From CAVXXB01 sp963765585 (GTDB taxonomy: Bacteria; Calditrichota; Calditrichia; JAJRVZ01), in contig CAVXXB010000006.1 of the NCBI GenBank assembly GCA_963765585.1, positions 1-64,000 of the forward strand: DNA of 64,000 nt, given 5' to 3'. Shown here one piece after another: positions 57,418 through 64,000 of this stretch (positions are counted from its first letter, which is position 1; each line of letters opens with the position of its first letter). Both the position numbers and the translations under genes were made by a program. The notes below the pieces were generated by a model that was given only the letters and a program-made list of their open reading frames with translations, was not told where the DNA came from and did no database searches.

Positions 57418-59712
57418 ATGAAAAATTCAAACAAAAAATCAGACTTCACAAAATATCTGGATAACAAACATATCGGATCAATCACGCTGCGCAATTTTCT
57501 TATTAAATGTGCATATTATCTGGCACTTGTGATTATAATTCCATTATTATTACCATCCGGCCGATCTTTTAAATATACGGATTTGCAAGTCGGTAGTATT
57601 GTTAATAAAAAAGTGATCGCACCATTTAATTTTCCGGTATTAAAAACAGAGCAGGAACTGGATGCGGATCGTAAAGAAGCAACTGCGGTTGTACCATACT
57701 ATTTTAGCACATCCGATTCTTTTTCAATCGTTCAACTAAAAGAGTTCAACCGGTTTTTTAATTATATTGGCTCCCTGCCACGCGATATTCACCTGAACAC
57801 CCTTTCAGAATCAGATACAGTTGATACCCTCAGTATGAACGAAGTTGTCTCAACACTATCAGTAGATTATAATATCGCCCTTACAGTGGAAGAAATCTCA
57901 CAGTTGCTCTCGCTGCTTTACAGCAGCAACAAAGATAGCCTGAGAAGATCACTGAATGCAAAGTTGAAGTTTCTTTATAATAAAAACCATATAGATATCA
58001 GCAAATCTGAGATTAAAAACAGAGATCTGGTACTCATCCGGTCGGGAATTGAGGAGGACATACTGCCGGATGAATTATTGGATCCACAGGAATGGCAGGC
58101 AACACTTAATTCAGTATATTCTTCCAGAAGAAAGCATGCCGTTATAAAAAAGATTGTCACCTTGTATACAAAACCTAATATTTTATACGACCGGGAATAT
58201 ACAGAACAACAATTTCGTGAAGCAGTGGCACAGGTTCCAACTGCAAAAGACTATGTTTATGAAAATGAGCGTATTGTAGATGCAAATGAGCGTCTTACTG
58301 AAGAAATTTACCAGAAATTGTATTCATTGGAAGTCGCAACCGCTGAAAAAAGTATGGAATCCGGTGATTTACGAAACATGTTATCCATAATGGCGAAATA
58401 TCTGTTAACGGCTTTGATTTTATTTATTTTCGTGTTCTATTTACCAGCCAACCGGCCGCTCATTTTTCACGACAATAAAAAATTATTACTTTTAACCGTT
58501 CTGATTTTAATTCAGGTCGCCATGGGCGCAATCATTGTGAACACTCTGGGCTGGTCTTCCTATTTGATTCCAACCACAATTTCTTCGATGTTACTGGGTA
58601 TCCTGTTCGATGCCGGGATGGGATTTGTCAGTACGGTTATAATCGGCTTACTTCTGGGTGGCATCACCGGTTTTGATTATACTTTTATATTGCTGACCAT
58701 TTTTGTCGGTATCGTATCCATATACTCCGTAACGCACATCCGAACCAGAAATCATATATTCAGAGCTATTCTGCACATTGTATTAGCCTACACAGTCACT
58801 GTGGTAATAATTGGGTTTTTACGATATGACAATTTTGATGAGATTAGTCAGGTCTTATTATACTATATTCTACCAAATGCAATATTATCTCCATTCATTA
58901 CATATATGACCCTTGGAATTTTTGAACGTATCTTTGACATCACAACCGACATCACACTTCTGGAACTTTCCGATTTGAATCATCCTCTATTAAAAGAATT
59001 GGCCGTTAAAGCGCCGGGAACGTTTCACCACAGTATAGTTGTCGGCAATTTAGCTGAGGCTGCTGCAAAAACCATCGGTGCCAATTCACTACAGGCACGA
59101 GTGGGTAGTTATTATCATGATATTGGCAAGATGGAAAAACCGGAATATTTTGTCGAGAATGAGCAGACCGGGAATAAGCACGAGGCCCTGGCACCAAATA
59201 TGAGTGCGATCATTTTGGCTTCTCACGTTAAAGCCGGTCTTGAAATGGCAGAAAAAAATAAGTTGCCAAAAATTATTCGTGACTTTATACCCGAGCACCA
59301 TGGCCGGAATCTCATGTCTTTCTTTTATAATAAAGCACAACAAAACCAGGACGAGAAAGACATCAACGAAGATGACTACCGGTATCCCGGACCGTCACCT
59401 CAATCGAAAGAAACAGCAATCGTTATGCTGGCGGATACCGTCGAGGCCGCAACAAAAACACTCAAAAATCCAACAGCTGGCAGATTGCGTAAGATGGTTG
59501 AAGAACTGGTTGAAAAGCGATTTCTTGAGGGTGAACTCGATGAAAGCGATTTAACCATGCGTGATGTTAAGGGAATTATTGATGGTTTCATGTCCGTACT
59601 TTCAGGTATATATCATAAGCGAATTGAATATCCCGGCGGAGATGATGACAAAAAAAATATTGTAAAAAAAGAACCAACAGGAAAAGCACAGGGTAATGGA
59701 AGTCAGAATTAA
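57418..59712 (+). CDS. PgpH-type membrane HD-domain phosphohydrolase
   Basis: A 764-residue protein: an N-terminal membrane anchor (CAYYLALVIIIPLLL), an extracellular 7TMR-HDED domain (residues 60-310), seven membrane helices (residues 320-510), and an HD domain with PGTFHHSIVVGNLAEAAA, YYHDIGKMEKPEYF and IPEHHGRNLMSFF. Related PgpH proteins hydrolyse cyclic di-AMP. All metal-binding H and D positions are seen. It overlaps ybeY by 17 bp, the usual pgpH-ybeY arrangement. Confidence 0.93.
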   Translation: MKNSNKKSDFTKYLDNKHIGSITLRNFLIKCAYYLALVIIIPLLLPSGRSFKYTDLQVGSIVNKKVIAPFNFPVLKTEQELDADRKEATAVVPYYFSTSDSFSIVQLKEFNRFFNYIGSLPRDIHLNTLSESDTVDTLSMNEVVSTLSVDYNIALTVEEISQLLSLLYSSNKDSLRRSLNAKLKFLYNKNHIDISKSEIKNRDLVLIRSGIEEDILPDELLDPQEWQATLNSVYSSRRKHAVIKKIVTLYTKPNILYDREYTEQQFREAVAQVPTAKDYVYENERIVDANERLTEEIYQKLYSLEVATAEKSMESGDLRNMLSIMAKYLLTALILFIFVFYLPANRPLIFHDNKKLLLLTVLILIQVAMGAIIVNTLGWSSYLIPTTISSMLLGILFDAGMGFVSTVIIGLLLGGITGFDYTFILLTIFVGIVSIYSVTHIRTRNHIFRAILHIVLAYTVTVVIIGFLRYDNFDEISQVLLYYILPNAILSPFITYMTLGIFERIFDITTDITLLELSDLNHPLLKELAVKAPGTFHHSIVVGNLAEAAAKTIGANSLQARVGSYYHDIGKMEKPEYFVENEQTGNKHEALAPNMSAIILASHVKAGLEMAEKNKLPKIIRDFIPEHHGRNLMSFFYNKAQQNQDEKDINEDDYRYPGPSPQSKETAIVMLADTVEAATKTLKNPTAGRLRKMVEELVEKRFLEGELDESDLTMRDVKGIIDGFMSVLSGIYHKRIEYPGGDDDKKNIVKKEPTGKAQGNGSQN

Positions 59713-60127
59713 CGGTGAGATACAGGAGATAGCAGATGATATTGATCTGCTGATCAATATCGTAAATTGGATTTGCCCGGAAATTCAGATAACACCGGAA
59801 TCAATCGATATTATTCTGGTTGATGACGAGACCTTGCGCGAAATGCATAAAATATATCTGGATGATGATACCAATACGGATGTGATGACCTTTAATTTAG
59901 GCGATAACAAATCGATTGAAGGTGAAATCTATATCAGCATGCCGGGAGCGATAGCTCAGGCAAAAGAATATGGAAATAGTTTGATACAAGAGATGATTCG
60001 TCTGGTTATTCATGCTTGTCTGCATCTTGCCGGGCATGATGATCTGGATGAGAAAAAACAAAAAACAATGAAGGCACTGGAAGATAAATACGTTGAAGAT
60101 GCATACGGTCAATTTTTAATTTCCTGA
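59696..60127 (+). CDS. ybeY: Endoribonuclease YbeY
   Basis: A 143-residue protein with IILVDDETLREMHKIYL, TDVMTFNLGD and the zinc site HACLHLAGHDDLDE (HxxxHxxGH). YbeY matures 16S rRNA and takes part in ribosome quality control. It overlaps the end of the HD-domain gene by 17 bp, so translation is coupled. Confidence 0.95.
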   Translation: MEVRINGEIQEIADDIDLLINIVNWICPEIQITPESIDIILVDDETLREMHKIYLDDDTNTDVMTFNLGDNKSIEGEIYISMPGAIAQAKEYGNSLIQEMIRLVIHACLHLAGHDDLDEKKQKTMKALEDKYVEDAYGQFLIS

Positions 60128-60157
60128 CAGTGTAACCAGCATAGGAGTAGTAATATT

Positions 60158-61438
60158 TTGGAAATCATGGTCCCGGTCTATATTTTAATATTTGCAGTTT
60201 TATTATTATTATCTGCATTTTTCTCGGCCTCAGAAACCGCTTTTTTTTCATTATCTGTCGCAGATTTAGATCGGATGAAGAACAAAAAAGATTCCCCCAC
60301 CCGTCAGGTTTTGCAGCTCATGTCGCAACCAAAAAAACTGCTTATCTCTATTATTATTGGAAATACGATTGTCAATATCGCAGCAGCTTCACTGGCAGCA
60401 ATATTAACCCTGGATATTTGTAATGCACTTGGATTTGATACCGAGATCGGGATCATAATCGATGTAATTGTGGTGACACTGGTTATTCTGATTTTTTCTG
60501 AAATTATACCAAAAGTAGCCGCGGTAAAAAATGCAAAACGAGTTGCCATCAATTTTTCCTACCCATTAACCATGTTTTATTTTTTATTCACACCTATTAC
60601 CAGTTTTTTCCACATTTTCACCGAATGGCTGACACATCTCTTTAAAATTAAAACAAGCAAACTATTATTATCTGAAGAAGAATTACTTTCACTGGTAGAT
60701 GTAGGTGAAGAAAAAGGTACTCTGGAACAAGAAGAGCGCGAGATGATTCACTCCATCTTTGAATTTGGCGAGACCAGCGTTAAAGAGATCATGATCCCAC
60801 GAATTGACATGATTTCGATAGCGTCCGATACAGATATTGATACATTACTTGATCTGATTAAAAAACATATGCACAGCCGGATTCCCGTATATGTGGATAA
60901 GGTCGACAATATCATTGGAATTATATTTGCCAAAGATATCTTACCCTTTATGGACAAAAATGATTCGAGTAAACTCAATCTAAAGGAATTGGCCCGTCCG
61001 GCTTATTTTGTACCAGAGCAAAAGAAGATAGATGATTTATTACGCGAGTTTCAGATTGAACGCATCCATATGGCAATTGTGGTTGACGAATATGGTGGAA
61101 CCTCCGGACTGGTTACTCTGGAAGATATTATTGAGGAGATTGTGGGTGAAATACAGGATGAGCATGATAGTGAGCAACCTATGTATCAAAAAATCTCTGA
61201 TAAAGAATACCTGATAGATGGCAGTATGGATCTGGAAGAACTCAATCAGGAACTGGGTCTTGATCTTCCCACTGAAGAAGGCGTCGAAACCCTGGCCGGT
61301 TTTTTATTTGGTATGTTTGGGTCGGTACCAAAAGAAAGCCAACAGGTTGAATATAACGGCTATCAATTTGTTGTCGAAAAAATAATCCGACGCAGAATAA
61401 AGCAGGTCCGGATCATCTTCAAATCTGAAAAAGCCTAA
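60158..61438 (+). CDS. CorC/HlyC-family (CNNM, CBS, CorC_HlyC) membrane protein
   Basis: A 426-residue protein. Start: TTG at 60158 with AGGAG ten bases upstream; ATG at 60167 is the alternative. Residues 1-190 are the CNNM (DUF21) membrane domain (ILIFAVLLLLSAFFSASETA), residues 205-335 a CBS pair (VKEIMIPRIDMISIASD, VDEYGGTSGLVTLED), then the CorC_HlyC transporter-associated domain (YLIDGSMDLEELNQELG). Members affect magnesium or cobalt transport. The stop lies inside the palindrome GCCTAATATTAGGC. Confidence 0.92.
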   Translation: MEIMVPVYILIFAVLLLLSAFFSASETAFFSLSVADLDRMKNKKDSPTRQVLQLMSQPKKLLISIIIGNTIVNIAAASLAAILTLDICNALGFDTEIGIIIDVIVVTLVILIFSEIIPKVAAVKNAKRVAINFSYPLTMFYFLFTPITSFFHIFTEWLTHLFKIKTSKLLLSEEELLSLVDVGEEKGTLEQEEREMIHSIFEFGETSVKEIMIPRIDMISIASDTDIDTLLDLIKKHMHSRIPVYVDKVDNIIGIIFAKDILPFMDKNDSSKLNLKELARPAYFVPEQKKIDDLLREFQIERIHMAIVVDEYGGTSGLVTLEDIIEEIVGEIQDEHDSEQPMYQKISDKEYLIDGSMDLEELNQELGLDLPTEEGVETLAGFLFGMFGSVPKESQQVEYNGYQFVVEKIIRRRIKQVRIIFKSEKA

Positions 61439-61453
61439 TATTAGGCCTGCCCA

Positions 61454-62830
61454 ATGACGAGCCCATTTGCAAAAATCCCCTCCGTTAATGATCTTTTAGA
61501 TAATTTAAAAGATCAATCTGAAGTAATTGACCAGAAATATCTGAAAATCATAATCGATGATATAATTTCTGAGATCAAAGCCAATCCCAGAAAATCAGGA
61601 ATTGAAAAGAAAGACCGTTCTGGTTTAACAAACGATATATTGGATGAAGTAAAAAAGCGAATAGATCAGGTTTCGTCTCCACCACTAAGACATGTAATCA
61701 ACGCAACCGGGGTGATTTTACATACCGGATTGGGTCGCGCGCCAATGGCAAGAGAAACTGTGGAAGCGAATAAACAGATTTCCGGATATACCAATCTGGA
61801 GATTCAACTGAAAAACGGACGTCGCGGACAACGCCTGGATCATGTCGTCCCAATATTACGTCTGCTCACAGGCTCTGAAGATGCCGTAGTCGTGAATAAT
61901 AACGCAGCCGCTGTACTCCTTATGCTTAATACAATCTCGCGCAGAAAAGAGGTAATTGTATCACGCGGGGAACTGGTTGAGATCGGTGGTTCATTCCGTA
62001 TGCCGGAAGTGATGAAAACAAGTGGTGCAAAGATGGTCGAGGTGGGTGCCACAAACAAAACACATCTATCGGATTACGAAGAAGCGATTAATAATAAAAC
62101 AGCCGCCATCATGCTGGTTCATCCCAGTAATTACGAAATTATGGGTTTTACGGCAAAGCCGGAATTGAAGGAAATTATTGAACTTGGTCACAAATATAAT
62201 GTGCCGGTTATGTATGATCTGGGAAGTGGCGCACTGATTGATATGCAGAGATTTGGATTTGAATATGAACCGGTTGTTGAAGATATGGTTAAGATGGGGT
62301 TTGATCTGATTTCATTTTCCGGGGACAAACTGTTAGGCGGACCACAAGCGGGAATAATTGTAGGCAAATTAAAATGGATAAAAAAAATTAAACAAAACCA
62401 CCTGTTACGTGCCCTACGTTGCGACAAAATTACTTTGGGAACGATGGCCGGTGTTTTGCGTGAATATTTACATTCCGGAAATGTAACTGAACGCAATCCC
62501 ACCTTGCGATTATTCGGTCGTGATTTGTCGTTTCAGGAAGAACTGATCAACAATCTTATTTCGTCAGTTTCCAGGTCTGAATCAATTGAATTGAAAAAAG
62601 TAAGCACTACTGGCAAAGTTGGAAGCGGTGCATATCCTATTGCGAAAATCCCGGCACTTGCATTGAAAATCACTGTTAAGAATCTCACAGCAGAAAAAAT
62701 TTCCCGGCATTTCAGGCTGCAGGACGTACCCGTATTTGGATATATTGAAAATGATGAATATTATTTGAGTATGCTGACTGTTTTTCCGGAAGATATAGCA
62801 ACCCTTGCTGAAATAATAAACAAAATGTAA
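61454..62830 (+). CDS. selA: L-seryl-tRNA(Sec) selenium transferase
   Basis: An intact 458-residue PLP enzyme: VINATGVILHTGLGRAPMA, NNNAAAVLLML, VSRGELVEIGGSFRMPEVM and the PLP lysine in SFSGDKLLGGPQAGIIVG. It turns seryl-tRNA(Sec) into selenocysteinyl-tRNA. SelB is 254 bp downstream. Neither selD nor a tRNA-Sec gene was seen in this window. Confidence 0.96.
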   Translation: MTSPFAKIPSVNDLLDNLKDQSEVIDQKYLKIIIDDIISEIKANPRKSGIEKKDRSGLTNDILDEVKKRIDQVSSPPLRHVINATGVILHTGLGRAPMARETVEANKQISGYTNLEIQLKNGRRGQRLDHVVPILRLLTGSEDAVVVNNNAAAVLLMLNTISRRKEVIVSRGELVEIGGSFRMPEVMKTSGAKMVEVGATNKTHLSDYEEAINNKTAAIMLVHPSNYEIMGFTAKPELKEIIELGHKYNVPVMYDLGSGALIDMQRFGFEYEPVVEDMVKMGFDLISFSGDKLLGGPQAGIIVGKLKWIKKIKQNHLLRALRCDKITLGTMAGVLREYLHSGNVTERNPTLRLFGRDLSFQEELINNLISSVSRSESIELKKVSTTGKVGSGAYPIAKIPALALKITVKNLTAEKISRHFRLQDVPVFGYIENDEYYLSMLTVFPEDIATLAEIINKM

Positions 62831-63083
62831 TTAGTTATTTGGTAATTGGTAATTTGAAGTGTACTCAAATTATATTTAAAAAGTTTTACGTCATCCCGAA
62901 TCCTGGCCTGCGCCAGGACAAGCTTGATTCGGGATCTACTACATTTTGATTTACTGTAAGATGCTGAAATAAATTCAGCATGACGTTACTGGAAATTTTA
63001 CTCTGGAAGCGGTTTATGGCCAATGGTCATTTGCCAATAGCCAACTGCCATTTTCTAACTTCTAACCTCTAACTTCTAACTTT
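62831..63083. repeat. Spacer between selA and selB: hairpins and heptamers
   Basis: No gene. GGTAATTGGTAATTTG; a hairpin with ATCCCGAATC / GATTCGGGAT arms (about 62894-62937); CTGAAATAAATTCAGCATGACG; GGCCAATGGTCATTTGCC; then four CTAACTT-type heptamers at 63055-63082 that end one base before the selB start. Confidence 0.8.
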
Positions 63084-64000
63084 ATGAAACGTCACACTAT
63101 CATCGGAACCGCCGGTCACATCGACCATGGAAAAACCGCCCTTATCAAAGCGCTTACCGGCATTGATGCAGACCGTCTGAAAGAAGAAAAAGATCGTGGC
63201 ATCACTATTGACCTGGGATTTGCCTACTGGCGTGATGATGTTACAATCATAGACGTCCCCGGCCATGAAAAATTTATCCGTAACATGGTTGCCGGCGTTA
63301 GTACTATTGATTTTTTCATTCTGGTTATTGCCGCCGATGACGGTATTATGCCGCAAACTATCGAACATCTCGATATTCTAAATTTCTTCAACATTAATCA
63401 GGGTATTGTCGTTATTAATAAATCGGATCTCGCTGACCCGGAATGGCTTTCTCTAATTCAGGAAGAAATTCGTGACCTGATTGACCGGTATGGCCTGGGT
63501 GAGGTTCCTATTATTCCCTGCTCTGCCCACACCGGCCAAAACATCGACCTGGTGAAAGAGCATATTGAAACAAAAATAGCACAACTTGAGGATAAAATTA
63601 CTTCCCGGCCTTTCCGTTTGCCCGTGGACCGTTCATTTTCTATTAAAGGGTTCGGGACCGTTGTCACCGGAACTGTTTTAAGCGGTATGCTGCATAAAGG
63701 TGAAGAAATAAACCTGATGCCATCCGAAAAAGTGGTTAAAGTACGGGGAATTCAGACACATACTTCGGATGTGGAAGAAGTATCACCTGGCTTTCGCGCA
63801 GCAATCAATATACAAGGAATTGGCAAAGAAGAAATAATCCGTGGTGATGTTATCTGTCAGCAAAATACAATGATGGCAGTGTCAGAGTTTTCCGGCATCA
63901 TTAAAACCGTGTCTAAAATTCCGGTTGCAAAGATCCCAAATCATTGCCGGATTCATGCCTATGTGGGAACTGCAGAGTGTCCCGGTGAATTAATCTGGTA
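63084..64000 (+). CDS. selB: Selenocysteine-specific elongation factor (N-terminal half)
   Basis: Reads from ATG 63084 to the window end without a stop. GTP motifs are IGTAGHIDHGKTALIKAL, GITIDLGFAYW, DVPGHEKFIRNMVAGV and INKSDLA, followed by domain 2 (SIKGFGTVVTGTVLSG). SelB delivers selenocysteinyl-tRNA to UGA codons at SECIS hairpins. The start has no Shine-Dalgarno; the preceding 28 bases are CTAACTT heptamers. Confidence 0.95.
   Translation, partial: MKRHTIIGTAGHIDHGKTALIKALTGIDADRLKEEKDRGITIDLGFAYWRDDVTIIDVPGHEKFIRNMVAGVSTIDFFILVIAADDGIMPQTIEHLDILNFFNINQGIVVINKSDLADPEWLSLIQEEIRDLIDRYGLGEVPIIPCSAHTGQNIDLVKEHIETKIAQLEDKITSRPFRLPVDRSFSIKGFGTVVTGTVLSGMLHKGEEINLMPSEKVVKVRGIQTHTSDVEEVSPGFRAAINIQGIGKEEIIRGDVICQQNTMMAVSEFSGIIKTVSKIPVAKIPNHCRIHAYVGTAECPGELIW

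Noticed and set aside
61434..61447. Palindrome GCCTAATATTAGGC at the corC stop as an operator
   Set aside because: Only 14 bp, overlaps coding sequence and could be chance; no second copy was seen.
62831..63083. tRNA-Sec (selC) near selA/selB
   Set aside because: Hairpins here are spacer repeats; no cloverleaf or T-loop sequence was found in this spacer.

Overview
The window reads as a contig from an uncultured Gram-negative bacterium of the FCB type (Calditrichota/KSB1/Neomarinimicrobiota-like). This rests on a Wza/Wzc-type export system, an outer-membrane barrel protein, a DUF4954 protein beside a GlmU-like protein, cNMP-binding proteins with PATAN/DUF4388 modules, ADP-forming acetyl-CoA synthetase, and a selenocysteine pair (selA, selB). 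The phylum is an inference from gene content only. No rRNA, tRNA or CRISPR array was recognised.

Layout. Positions 1-26946 hold a surface-polysaccharide locus, all on the minus strand: FemAB-like acyltransferases, polysaccharide deacetylases, an MBOAT O-acetyltransferase with an SGNH partner, a DUF354 glycosyltransferase, a PaaK/CapK-like ligase, a DUF362 protein, a wbpB-wbpD-wbpE-like sugar module (dehydrogenase, N-acetyltransferase, aminotransferase), two polyprenyl-phosphate sugar transferases, a Wzc-like kinase, a Wza-like export protein and a STAS protein. Positions 28047-37881 hold an Ig-repeat surface protein, a flavin reductase, fmt, yajC, tgt, a GlmU-like protein and DUF4954. Positions 38007-49175 hold a RAYT-type transposase, nagB, acetyl-CoA synthetase, an acyl carrier protein, a ROK regulator, a beta-lactamase-like lipoprotein, a LOG protein and two paralogous cNMP/PATAN proteins. 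Positions 50179-54135 hold an outer-membrane barrel, an FtsB-like protein and enolase (minus strand). From 54944 a plus-strand run follows: panD, ClC, pgpH-type HD phosphohydrolase, ybeY, corC, selA and selB, the last cut by the window end.

Reading quality changes along the window. Nearly every gene from 1 to 37881, including the essential fmt, is broken by single-base frameshifts, most densely near position 1, whereas no gene to the right of about 38 kb is broken apart from a GxxExxY remnant. I therefore treat the breaks as probable base-calling errors and report whole genes across them.

The most unusual content is between the genes. The spacers are built from about ten families of short, degenerate 7-9 nt period word repeats. 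They follow an orientation rule: on the left side of a spacer words read CAAGG, GGCTTCAGG, GAATATTGAA, AAGTCCCTGAG, GGCCAAAGG, ACTCGGC, and on the right side they appear as reverse complements, so each spacer is a large imperfect palindrome. The same words occur inside coding sequence (fmt, the Wza-like gene, a sugar transferase). They bracket small genes (four-helix-bundle protein, LOG, GxxExxY remnant) as inverted pairs, and they form MITE-like elements of about 195 bp. A transposase of the RAYT type sits inside a symmetrical set of six hairpins, and related hairpin triplets occur at 49.6, 50.0 and 54.5 kb.
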